DNA of 64,000 bases, taken from Leptospira hartskeerlii. Its GTDB lineage: Bacteria; Spirochaetota; Leptospiria; Leptospirales; Leptospiraceae. The first letter of the stretch is position 1. Each line of letters begins with the position of its first letter. Shown here in pieces: positions 28,053 through 35,959 of the stretch. The DNA is taken from contig NZ_NPDL01000003.1 of assembly GCF_002811475.1 (NCBI RefSeq), positions 186,001 through 250,000 of the forward strand, given 5' to 3'. The notes under the pieces were generated by a model that saw only the letters and a list, made by a program, of their open reading frames with translations, did no database searches and was not told the origin of the DNA. The translations under genes and the position numbers were made by a program.

Positions 28053-28372
28053 GATTCTTCCCCCTCTTCAATTTCCATCTGACAATGCAAAGGATGTCCA
28101 TGTTCCTCTGCGAGCATATGGGTTTCGTTCACTTTTGTTCTTGCAACGTCATGAGAATAGACTCCACAAAGAGCCTTTCCGGTCGTATGTGCCTGTAACA
28201 TTATTTGTTCGCTCTCGACCTGGGTCCGATAAAATACCACGCGAAGAATCCAAACCACAAACTCCATAGGCGTATAATCATCATTCAAGATCACTACCCT
28301 ATACTTGGCTGGTTTTTTAAGTTTCAGTTTCTCTTTCGTGAGAACCTGCTCTTCCGTTTTTACATCGCTCAT
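28049..28372 (-). CDS. clpS: ClpS, ClpA adaptor for N-end rule substrates
   Basis: 107-residue adaptor. The N-terminal tail is Lys/Glu-rich; the core has YRVVILNDDYTPMEFVVWIL with the substrate-contact Asn-Asp, then HTTGKALCGVYSHDVA and MEIEEGE at the C-terminus. It binds proteins with bulky hydrophobic N-terminal residues and hands them to ClpA, encoded immediately downstream with a 4-base overlap; it overlaps the upstream FemAB/GNAT-like gene by 4 bases as well. Confidence 0.95.
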   Translation of the reverse strand: MSDVKTEEQVLTKEKLKLKKPAKYRVVILNDDYTPMEFVVWILRVVFYRTQVESEQIMLQAHTTGKALCGVYSHDVARTKVNETHMLAEEHGHPLHCQMEIEEGEES

Positions 28373-29541
28373 TGGTCTTCGGATTCTCCCCTCATCGCCT
28401 CGTCCTTTAATGGGGAAGAAAGATTTGTTTCCCTTATCATTTCCTGCATATGCATTCTTTCGCTTTCTAAAAAACGTTCAATCGCATTTCGAGCCTGGTC
28501 ATGGAAAATAAAATGGGAGCTATAAGTAGGAACGGCAGGAAATCCTCTTAAAAACTTCTGTTCTCCTTGTGCTCCTGCTTCGAAAATTTCAAAACCATTT
28601 TTGATCGCGTATTCAATAGGAGCATAATAACAACATTCGAAATGTAGAAAAGGATAATGTGAAGAAGAACCCCAGTATCTTCCATATAACTTCTTTCCCT
28701 TTTTCAGGTTGAATGTTCCGCCTATCGTGTCCCCGTCCTTCTCCGCTAAAAATAATACCAAATTTTGGGAAAATTTCTCCAAAATGATCTTAAAGAATTT
28801 TCGGTTCAAATATGGAGATCCCCATTTTCTGGAATATGTTTCAGTATAAAAAGAATAGATAGAGTCCATGTCTTTTTCAGAAATATCTTTGCCTTCTTTG
28901 CATAAGATCCGAATTCCAGATCCTTTGATTGTTTCTCTTTCCTTTTTGATCTGTATCCTTTTTTTGGATCTGAAATCGCCCAAAAAATTTTCGAAACTAG
29001 TATAGCCTCGATTCTTCCAATGGAATTGGTGAGTGATCCTAGTGGCAAATCCTCTCTTCTCCAAAGCTCTTGCTTCTCCTTCCTCTAAAAAAAGAAAATG
29101 GATACTGGAGAGTCCTTCTGCCTTTGCATTTTCTAATAAAGGAGGAAGTAGGACGTCCAACGCCTCTTCCGCAGATACATTATTTCTTCTTAATATTTTC
29201 TTACCGTTCACCGGGGTGAATGGATAAGCCACAAGCCCCTTAGGATAATAGGAAAGTCCGTTTTGAGAGAAAAAATTGGCCCAGGAATGATCGAAAATAT
29301 ACTCACCATAAGAATCGTATTTATGATAAAAAGGAAGAGACGAATGTATTCCATCTTCGTCCTCGGCTACCCAGTATTCAGGATGCCAACTGGTTCTTCC
29401 ACCTACACAGGAAGAAAGTTCTAAAGAATGTAAAAATTCATGATTCGAAAAAGGATTTTCGGGATCTCCCAAAAGATTCCAATCCTCCATTGAAACTTCT
29501 TGGAGAGAGGAAATCCTGGTGATCTTTGTTTTACCTGGCAT
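28369..29541 (-). CDS. GNAT/FemAB-like acyltransferase (DUF482-type)
   Basis: 390-residue protein of the group once called peptidogalycan biosynthesis/recognition (PF04339-like): early NPFSNHEFLHSLE, YWVAEDEDGI, LPFYHKYDSYGEYIFDHSWANFF, RKKRIQIKKERETIKGSGI, YTETYSRKWGSPYLN and YGRYWGSSSHYPFLHFECCYY, then EAGAQGEQKFLRGF. The fold is related to FemAB/GNAT acyltransferases; physiological substrates are not established to my knowledge. Sitting between clpS and the sigma gene, an aminoacyl-transferase role feeding the N-end rule is conceivable but speculative. Confidence 0.82.
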   Translation of the reverse strand: MPGKTKITRISSLQEVSMEDWNLLGDPENPFSNHEFLHSLELSSCVGGRTSWHPEYWVAEDEDGIHSSLPFYHKYDSYGEYIFDHSWANFFSQNGLSYYPKGLVAYPFTPVNGKKILRRNNVSAEEALDVLLPPLLENAKAEGLSSIHFLFLEEGEARALEKRGFATRITHQFHWKNRGYTSFENFLGDFRSKKRIQIKKERETIKGSGIRILCKEGKDISEKDMDSIYSFYTETYSRKWGSPYLNRKFFKIILEKFSQNLVLFLAEKDGDTIGGTFNLKKGKKLYGRYWGSSSHYPFLHFECCYYAPIEYAIKNGFEIFEAGAQGEQKFLRGFPAVPTYSSHFIFHDQARNAIERFLESERMHMQEMIRETNLSSPLKDEAMRGESEDQ

Positions 29542-29544
29542 TTT

Positions 29545-30132
29545 CTATTTCTTGGACGTTTTTGAGCCTTCTATCGTTCTCTCAGACTCGGAAAAAAATC
29601 GTTTCAACTTTTCCAGAGAACGATGAACGATCACCTTCACATTGGATTCGGAAAGCCCCGTGGTTTCGGAGATCTCTCTGACCGATTTTCCCTCCAGTTT
29701 TGCCATGGTTAAGATCCGTCTTTGTCTGGGTTCCAAGACATTTAGCCAGGATTCAAGTCCCTGTTGGACCTCCCACCTGTCTTCTATAGAGATTTTTTCT
29801 TCTTGGGCAAAACCTTCCATCTCAGCAGAAACAAGTCTATCTCTGGTTCCTTTCCTGCGGATATAGTCTATGGTCTTGTATCTAGCGATGGAGAAAAACC
29901 ATGGTGCAAAGGGTCTTTCCCTCCTGTAAGTCGCCCTCGCTTTGTGGATACCGATCAGAATATCCTGGATCAGGTCTTCTCTATCTTCCTTATCACGGAC
30001 CTTAGAGCTCAAATGATTGTTTAAAATTTCCCTGCATTTGGAAAGTAGGAGTTCATATTCCTTGGAATCTCCTTCTTGGGCTAAGCGCATTCTTTCCGAA
30101 AGAATTTGCCAGATATCTTGCTTTTCCGCCAT
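29545..30132 (-). CDS. ECF RNA polymerase sigma factor (SigF/ECF16-like)
   Basis: 195-residue ECF sigma factor. Region 2 spans about residues 35-95 with DREDLIQDILIGIHKA and PFAPWFFSIARYKTIDYIRR; region 4 spans about 125-180 with LEPRQRRILTMAKLEGKSVREISETTGLSESNVKVIVHRSLEKL. Divergent from it is an NrsF-type membrane protein, the cognate anti-sigma arrangement known for Caulobacter SigF-NrsF. It heads a seven-gene operon (3-base gap to the FemAB/GNAT-like gene) running through clpS, clpA, ggt, gshA and the ATP-grasp ligase. Autoregulation of that operon is inferred. Confidence 0.93.
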   Translation of the reverse strand: MAEKQDIWQILSERMRLAQEGDSKEYELLLSKCREILNNHLSSKVRDKEDREDLIQDILIGIHKARATYRRERPFAPWFFSIARYKTIDYIRRKGTRDRLVSAEMEGFAQEEKISIEDRWEVQQGLESWLNVLEPRQRRILTMAKLEGKSVREISETTGLSESNVKVIVHRSLEKLKRFFSESERTIEGSKTSKK

Positions 30133-30149
30133 GTAACCTTATGCAGTTT

Positions 30150-30171
30150 GACTCGAATGAATTAATGAGTC
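30150..30171. promoter_or_regulatory. inverted repeat in sigma/anti-sigma divergent region
   Basis: GACTC and GAGTC arms flank 12 A/T-rich bases, 18 bases upstream of the sigma gene start. It could be part of a promoter or operator for the sigma operon. Arms are only 5 bases, so chance is possible. Confidence 0.25.
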
Positions 30172-30186
30172 GTATAAAGAATAGCT

Positions 30187-30216
30187 ATTGGACTGGATTT
30201 TTTAAGGATGTCCAAT
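30187..30216. promoter_or_regulatory. inverted repeat in sigma/anti-sigma divergent region
   Basis: Perfect 7-base arms ATTGGAC and GTCCAAT are separated by 16 bases, about 42 bases upstream of the NrsF-like gene and 55 bases upstream of the sigma gene. It may be a shared control site or an RNA stem in one of the divergent leaders. No T-tract follows. Confidence 0.35.
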
Positions 30217-30257
30217 CTTTCTTACTTTAATGCGGAAAATCTAAACCGGGAGGGACC

Positions 30258-30884
30258 ATGTCATATTCAGAATCGGATAAAACTAAAAAACTGATCCAAA
30301 CATTGAGTTCTAGCCTGGAAAAAGGAAGCCTGAACATTTATACTCTCTTCCTTTCCTGTTTGGGTCTAGTGGCTTTAGGGATTGCACTGGGATGGTCCGT
30401 TTCCAACTTAATAGGCCGCACGAACTCTTTTCCAGGTTGGTGGCCAGAACCTGCGCTACTGTTAGTTTGGGGAATTTTTTCGGCTTATTTATTAAGCAAA
30501 CTCGCCTTCCCCGAGGAGACCTCGACCTGGCTTTTTTGGGCTGCAGGTGCTTTTCTAGTCGTCTGGACTTTTTTTATTCTAAGCCGTTTTTTTACGGAAG
30601 AAGCTCCGGCCCATGTTCATGTAGGACTTTGTTCCGTAATTTTAGCGATAACTTCTATTTTATTCGGCGCTGTAGCTTGGTATATTTTAAGAACGACAGC
30701 AAGCTCCCGTCCCGGACTTTCAGGATTTTTATTCTTAAATCTTTTATTAGCAAGTTCTAATCTAGGTCTGAAATTTGTCTGCCCCGTCCAAGATCCTTCC
30801 CATATTTTGATCTCTCATGTAAGCTTTACCCTGATTTGGATCGGGATATTATATTTTCCAATCCGAAAAAAATTCAGTTGGTAA
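30258..30884 (+). CDS. NrsF-type (DUF1109) anti-sigma membrane protein
   Basis: 208-residue protein with a short hydrophilic N-terminus and six predicted transmembrane helices (about 27-50, 65-83, 91-110, 120-144, 155-172, 186-203). Cys125 and Cys175, 50 residues apart, fall where I recall the two conserved cysteines of Caulobacter NrsF, and the latter lies in a CPVQDPSHILISH motif. Such proteins hold their ECF sigma at the membrane and release it on metal or oxidative stress. It is divergent from the ECF sigma gene. GGGAGG precedes the ATG. Its 3' end nearly touches the convergent helicase gene. Confidence 0.82.
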   Translation: MSYSESDKTKKLIQTLSSSLEKGSLNIYTLFLSCLGLVALGIALGWSVSNLIGRTNSFPGWWPEPALLLVWGIFSAYLLSKLAFPEETSTWLFWAAGAFLVVWTFFILSRFFTEEAPAHVHVGLCSVILAITSILFGAVAWYILRTTASSRPGLSGFLFLNLLLASSNLGLKFVCPVQDPSHILISHVSFTLIWIGILYFPIRKKFSW

Positions 30885-30887
30885 GTT

Positions 30888-32771
30888 TTAGTCCAGAAAC
30901 TCCCAGGCAGTTCTAAGTTCCCCTGCTAATTCCACAGTTTCGAGTAAGTCTTTAAAAAAATCGTTTTGTCCTAGAGTAGAGCCGTCTCCCACCATTACTA
31001 AAAGTTTTTTAGCCCTGGTCATTCCCACATTCCATCTTCTTGTCTCGGATAAAAATCCGATCTGACCTTCCGGATTCGAACGTACCAAACTGAAGATCAC
31101 TGCATCAGATTCTCTTCCTTGAAAAGAATCTACAGTCTCCACTTCTAACTGAGAAGAATGTTCCGGAAGTATTTCCTCCAGTTTTTGCTTTAAAAGATAT
31201 CTTTGGTATCTATAGGGAGAGAGTAATATAAGATTTTTAGGATCCCAACCCGAATCTATAATCTTCTTTACTATGTTTACAGTAAATTCGGCTTCCCAAG
31301 GATTTCCTAAACTTCCTTCTGAATTCTCTTCTGCAGTGTCTGTTCCGGAACTATCTAAGAATACTAAGCTAGAGCCAAATGGTTCTCCTAAATCGAAAGG
31401 AACTTTTTCTCTAAGATTTCGTTCTAATCCGGATTTTAATTTATTCTCATAGAACTTAAGATTCGGGAATGTTTGGATCGGATCAGTCATTCTATACTGA
31501 GTGTCCAAAAGAAATACTCTTTCCTTGTCTTGGAAAACGGGAAGAAGTCTCTCCATTAAAGAAACCTTAAGCAATGGATCTTCCGAGATCACTGTAGGAG
31601 GAAGTTGGAACGGATCACCTGCGATCACAAACTTCTCCGCTTTTAAGATCGGGATCCAGGAAGAAGGTTCGATTGCCTGGCTGCCCTCATCTAAAATTGC
31701 GTAATCAAATTCTAAATTATGGAGTTGGTAAGAAGAAGCTCCAGTATGTGTACATACGATCACGGGATGTGACTCGAGCAGATATCGGATCAGGACCTTC
31801 TGTCTTTCTTTTATATTTTTTCGTAAAGCGTCCGCTTCTTTATAAAGACTTCTTCTTTCTTCCGCTTCTTCTTTGCCAAAACTTCTTTTGTATTTGCGGG
31901 CCTTCTTCAATAACTCCTGGACTTCTTTTCGATCCCTTTCTATCAGCTTTGCTTCCGGAGAATGATTCAATTTCATCTCTAAGGAATTTTGAAGAATGTC
32001 CGGATTCATTCTAGCAGGATGACCGATTCTCAAAACGGGAACTTTCAATTTTTCCAAGGATTCTACGAGCAGGTCGGAAGCGGAGTTTGTGGGAGCAGAA
32101 GCAAGTATTCGTTTGCCTTCGGAGGCCAGGATACGAATGGCTTCCACAATCGTTTTAGTCTTACCGGTTCCAGGAGGACCATGGACTAAAATAAAATCTT
32201 CCGTTTGTAAAATTGCGGATACTGCCTTCTTCTGAGAATCGTTTAGAGTTTCTGGCAAATTCGAGATAGATTTAAAATTCGGTTTAGAAACTTCCAATTG
32301 ATTGGAGAATAGATCCGCAAAATATTTTTCTCTGGAACCTTTTTTGGCGGAGATTACTTTTTCTAAGGCGCGATCCCATTCTTTAAAACTTGTCTCATCC
32401 GGGAGAATTTCGAGAGCAAGTTTACCCTCTTCCACCCAATCAGGAACTTCTTCCATATAAACCAGGTAAGAATCTTCGTTTGCCTTTAGTAAAACTGAGT
32501 TGTATTCTTCTGTTTCTTTAACGATTCGTATAGGTGTTCCTGGTCTAAATAACTCAGGAATATTTTTAGATTTTGTGGGTTTGAGTAAAACTTTCCAATT
32601 TCCATCCGCGCTTAATTCAGCGTCTTCAAATACTAATGGAAATACGGTGAATCCGTCTTGGATCCTTTGGTTCAGATCGGAAGAGGAAATTTCTTCCTTA
32701 TACTTATCGAGCTCCGCCTTTCTTTCTTTTTTTAAAGATTCACGTAAGGCGGAATAATAAGATCCTTCCAT
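30888..32771 (-). CDS. UPF1/IGHMBP2-like superfamily 1 helicase
   Basis: 627-residue SF1B helicase. After an N-terminal OB-like region (about 1-165) come motif I GPPGTGKTKT, Ia APTNSASD, motif II DEGSQAIEP, motif III GDPFQLPPT, motif IV LDTQYRM, motif V TVDSFQGRESDAVIFSLVRS and motif VI WNVGMTRAKK. Bacterial members related to SMUBP-2 act on DNA or RNA; the precise role is unknown. It follows the cysteine-synthase-like gene by 5 bases, at the end of a long minus-strand run. Confidence 0.92.
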   Translation of the reverse strand: MEGSYYSALRESLKKERKAELDKYKEEISSSDLNQRIQDGFTVFPLVFEDAELSADGNWKVLLKPTKSKNIPELFRPGTPIRIVKETEEYNSVLLKANEDSYLVYMEEVPDWVEEGKLALEILPDETSFKEWDRALEKVISAKKGSREKYFADLFSNQLEVSKPNFKSISNLPETLNDSQKKAVSAILQTEDFILVHGPPGTGKTKTIVEAIRILASEGKRILASAPTNSASDLLVESLEKLKVPVLRIGHPARMNPDILQNSLEMKLNHSPEAKLIERDRKEVQELLKKARKYKRSFGKEEAEERRSLYKEADALRKNIKERQKVLIRYLLESHPVIVCTHTGASSYQLHNLEFDYAILDEGSQAIEPSSWIPILKAEKFVIAGDPFQLPPTVISEDPLLKVSLMERLLPVFQDKERVFLLDTQYRMTDPIQTFPNLKFYENKLKSGLERNLREKVPFDLGEPFGSSLVFLDSSGTDTAEENSEGSLGNPWEAEFTVNIVKKIIDSGWDPKNLILLSPYRYQRYLLKQKLEEILPEHSSQLEVETVDSFQGRESDAVIFSLVRSNPEGQIGFLSETRRWNVGMTRAKKLLVMVGDGSTLGQNDFFKDLLETVELAGELRTAWEFLD

Positions 32772-32776
32772 TCCAA

Positions 32777-33778
32777 TTAGAGTCGGTCAGGAGAAAGTAC
32801 TACAATTTTATAGCTAGGAGTTTTTTGATCTTCGCGAGTAGGAAGACTTTCCGCATAATGGATAGCGGATGCGAGCGTGGTCCCAGTAGTCAGTCCTGCA
32901 AAAATTCCTTCTTTTTGATAAAGCTCCGATTGGTAACGAAGCGCTTCGTCTCTATCTACTCCAATATATTGATCGGTGACTTTAGGATCGAAAGATTCAG
33001 GAAGTTTAATACTGGAATCACCTTGGATCATTTTACGGATGAAGCGAGAATTTTTGCTCACTCCCATAATGACTCTAAGAGAAGGCTTTTTACCTTTTAA
33101 ATATCTTCCTACACCGGAAAGAGTTCCGCCGGAACCTCCTCCTGCCACGAACGCATCCACATTTCCAGCGAGATCTCTCCAGATCTCGGGTCCTGTAAAT
33201 AAGAAATGCGCATTTGTATTTGCCATATCCTTGAACTCATTCAAGATTACGCTGTTTTTCTCTTTGTCTTTGGCTGCCTTCGCAGTTTCCAAAAGAGAAT
33301 CATCCCAGTTACCTTTTGCAAGTTGAACAACTTCTACAGAGGCACCGTAAGATTTTAATTCTTTGATCTTTTCCTGATCTGTATCAGGAGCTAAAAATAC
33401 TTTGAACTTATACTGGCGAAGAGTAGAGATCCAAGCTAAAGAGATCGCGGTAGTGTTATAACCAGCCTGAAAAATAGATCCACCGGGTTTTAGTTCCCCT
33501 CTTCTTTCGGCAGCAAGCACCATAGAAAGTGCAGTTCTATCTTTTACACTTCCTGTAGGATTACAGAATTCAGCTTTGAGATAAATTTCAACATTTGGAA
33601 TATGAGAACCGATCTGGTTGAGTCGGATGAGAGGAGTGTTTCCTATCATCTGGAGAACATTCTCCTTGATAGGTTTTGCTACGCTTAACTCCCTTCCGAA
33701 AGCATTTTGTACATTATTCAAAGCCCCAAGAAGGCTATTGCCGAATTCATCTATAGAGCGTGAAATTTCGTCGAACAT
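32777..33778 (-). CDS. cysteine-synthase-like PLP enzyme with altered active site
   Basis: 333-residue fold-type II PLP protein. The N-terminus carries an extra 40 residues. MIGNTPLIRL and the PLP lysine in NPTGSVKDR (Lys79) are conserved, and GGGSGGTLSGVGRYL is the phosphate-binding loop. However, the substrate loop TSGNTG of cysteine synthases is replaced by FQAGYNTTAIS (about 103-113), the SSGAA segment reads AGLTTGTTL, and the protein ends at LSPDRL, without the usual GERYLS tail. It may be a divergent beta-replacing enzyme or have another reaction. It lies 30 bases after leuD. Confidence 0.82.
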   Translation of the reverse strand: MFDEISRSIDEFGNSLLGALNNVQNAFGRELSVAKPIKENVLQMIGNTPLIRLNQIGSHIPNVEIYLKAEFCNPTGSVKDRTALSMVLAAERRGELKPGGSIFQAGYNTTAISLAWISTLRQYKFKVFLAPDTDQEKIKELKSYGASVEVVQLAKGNWDDSLLETAKAAKDKEKNSVILNEFKDMANTNAHFLFTGPEIWRDLAGNVDAFVAGGGSGGTLSGVGRYLKGKKPSLRVIMGVSKNSRFIRKMIQGDSSIKLPESFDPKVTDQYIGVDRDEALRYQSELYQKEGIFAGLTTGTTLASAIHYAESLPTREDQKTPSYKIVVLSPDRL

Positions 33779-33808
33779 AGTCTTCTTTGAGTCCTGTGAT
33801 TTAGAAAA

Positions 33809-34435
33809 TTACTTATGAGAAGCGTACAACCAAGGAACGTCTTTTCGATTTTTCTCTTCGTAAGTAGAGATCTTTGCTTCATGCTGCAAGGTTAAACCGA
33901 TATCGTCCAAACCATTAAATAGACAATACTTACGGAAAGAATCCACTTCAAAATTGTATACGTTCCCGGAAGGACTGATCACATTCTGTTTATCCAGATC
34001 GATCTTAATTTTGGCTCCCGGAGTCTTATCTACGATCTTGAAAATTTCGTCCACTTCTTCCGGCTTTAAAACAACCGGAAGCATACCGTTTTTGAAACAA
34101 TTATTATAAAAAATATCAGCGTAAGAAGGAGCAATAATCGCCCTAAATCCGTAATCTTCCAATGCCCAAGGAGCATGCTCTCTGGAAGAGCCACATCCGA
34201 AATTGTCTCTGGTTACTAGAACGGAAGCTCCCTTATACCTGTCTTGGTTCAAACTGAACTCAGGATTCGGTTTGGTGCCTTCGTCGTCCAGATATCTCCA
34301 GTCATGAAATAGATGGATCCCGAAGCCTGTACGTTCTATCTTTTTCAAAAATTGTTTCGGAATGATTGCGTCCGTATCTATATTTGGGCGATCAATTAGG
34401 ACCGCTAAACCTTCGTGTTGAGTAAAGGGTTTCAT
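33809..34435 (-). CDS. leuD: 3-isopropylmalate dehydratase small subunit
   Basis: 208-residue swivelling domain subunit of isopropylmalate isomerase in leucine biosynthesis. Motifs: [45 protein letters not shown], and [20 protein letters not shown]. Full length for the bacterial LeuD type. It follows leuC by 12 bases. Confidence 0.96.
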   Translation of the reverse strand: MKPFTQHEGLAVLIDRPNIDTDAIIPKQFLKKIERTGFGIHLFHDWRYLDDEGTKPNPEFSLNQDRYKGASVLVTRDNFGCGSSREHAPWALEDYGFRAIIAPSYADIFYNNCFKNGMLPVVLKPEEVDEIFKIVDKTPGAKIKIDLDKQNVISPSGNVYNFEVDSFRKYCLFNGLDDIGLTLQHEAKISTYEEKNRKDVPWLYASHK

Positions 34436-34447
34436 GAATCAGTATCC

Positions 34448-35845
34448 TTATTTCCAGTTCCGAATATCTACAAAATGTCCTTCGACTGCCGCAGCTGCTG
34501 CCATCGCAGGACCGACGAGGTGAGTTCTTCCACCTTTTCCTTGTCTTCCTTCAAAATTACGATTGGAAGTGGAAGCACATCTGTCTCCGGGTTGTAAAAC
34601 GTCGTCATTCATAGCAAGGCACATGGAACAACCTGGTTGTCTCCATTCGAAGCCTGCTTCTATAAAAATTTTATCCAGTCCTTCCGACTCTGCTTGGCGT
34701 TTCACTCTTCCAGATCCAGGAACTACGATTGCCTGAACCTTGCTAGAAACCTTCTTACCTTTTACGGTAGTCGCAGCCACTCTCAGGTCTTCAATTCTAG
34801 AGTTTGTGCAGGAACCGATGAATACCTTATTTACAAAGACATCTTCCATCTTTTGTCCAGGTTTCAGGTCCATATATTTAAGTGCGTTTTCGATACTGGT
34901 CTTTTCTACAGCATCCGGTGCATCCTTAGGATCAGGAACAATCCCAGTCACAGGAACTACTTGTCCAGGAGAAGTTCCCCAAGTAACTTGAGGAGCAATC
35001 TCCTCCGCTTTTAATACGATGCTAGTATCAAATTTTGCACCTTCGTCTGTCACATAACGTTTCCATCTTTGGACAGCCAGATCCCATTCTGCACCTTTAG
35101 GTGCGAAATCTTTTCCTTTCAGATAATCGAAAGTGGTCTGGTCAGGAGCGATCAATCCTGCTCTTGCGCCCGCCTCGATAGACATATTACAAACAGTCAT
35201 ACGAGCTTCCATACTTAAGGAAGAAATTGCAGAACCTCTATATTCTATCACATATCCGGTTGCTCCGCCAGTACCGATCTTTCCGATGATCGCAAGAACG
35301 ATATCCTTAGCAGTCACATGTGGAGAAAGTTGACCATCAACTCTGATCTCCATAGTCTTTGCTCTTCTTTGCAAAAGAGTTTGGGTAGCAAGCACATGTT
35401 CCACTTCGGAAGTTCCGATCCCGAAAGCCAAAGCTCCAAAAGCGCCATGGGTAGAAGTGTGAGAATCACCGCAAACGATAGTCATACCAGGATGAGTGAG
35501 TCCCATCTCGGGAGCGATCACATGGATGATCCCTTGGTCTGGATGGTTTAGATCATAAAGAGTAATACCGTTCTCATTACAATTCTTGATAAGGGTTTTC
35601 ATCTGGTTGGCAGAGATTGGATCGGCCAATTCCAGGTCACGGATCCGAGTGGAAACGTTATGGTCCATAGTAGCGAAAGTAGCTTCCGGACGGCGGACCT
35701 TTCTCTGCGCCATACGAATTCCATCAAAAGCCTGGGGACTCGTTACCTCATGGATCAGATGTCGGTCTATATAAATTATATATGACCCTCCTTCCATTTC
35801 ACCGACCAAATGGTCTTCCCAGATTTTTTCGAACATCGTTTTCAT
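34448..35845 (-). CDS. leuC: 3-isopropylmalate dehydratase large subunit
   Basis: 465-residue aconitase-family subunit. The three 4Fe-4S cysteines are in FIGSCTNSR and in GCSMC of [45 protein letters not shown] is the active-site region. It forms the isomerase with LeuD, encoded just downstream. A second ATG lies 9 bases into the frame; the first is used, preceded by a weak GGGGA. leuA and leuB are not in the window. The 114 bases upstream show no clear T-box or attenuator. Confidence 0.96.
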   Translation of the reverse strand: MKTMFEKIWEDHLVGEMEGGSYIIYIDRHLIHEVTSPQAFDGIRMAQRKVRRPEATFATMDHNVSTRIRDLELADPISANQMKTLIKNCNENGITLYDLNHPDQGIIHVIAPEMGLTHPGMTIVCGDSHTSTHGAFGALAFGIGTSEVEHVLATQTLLQRRAKTMEIRVDGQLSPHVTAKDIVLAIIGKIGTGGATGYVIEYRGSAISSLSMEARMTVCNMSIEAGARAGLIAPDQTTFDYLKGKDFAPKGAEWDLAVQRWKRYVTDEGAKFDTSIVLKAEEIAPQVTWGTSPGQVVPVTGIVPDPKDAPDAVEKTSIENALKYMDLKPGQKMEDVFVNKVFIGSCTNSRIEDLRVAATTVKGKKVSSKVQAIVVPGSGRVKRQAESEGLDKIFIEAGFEWRQPGCSMCLAMNDDVLQPGDRCASTSNRNFEGRQGKGGRTHLVGPAMAAAAAVEGHFVDIRNWK

Positions 35846-35959
35846 GGTTTGTAGGTCCCCAGGGGGTAATTCAAGAGTAAAGATTAGACTTGCTCTCTTC
35901 CATGCTAAAAATCAGGGGTTTTTCGTAAAGAAGGTTCCGGGAAGAAGGCCTCGAATCTA

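Noticed and set aside
32777..32820. Frameshift truncating the cysteine-synthase-like gene
   Set aside because: The bases beyond the stop do not restore the GERYLS tail in an obvious frame before the next gene starts, so a genuine short end is simpler; a sequencing error cannot be excluded.
35846..35959. T-box or leucine attenuator upstream of leuC
   Set aside because: No T-box sequence, leader peptide with leucine codons or terminator/antiterminator pair is visible.
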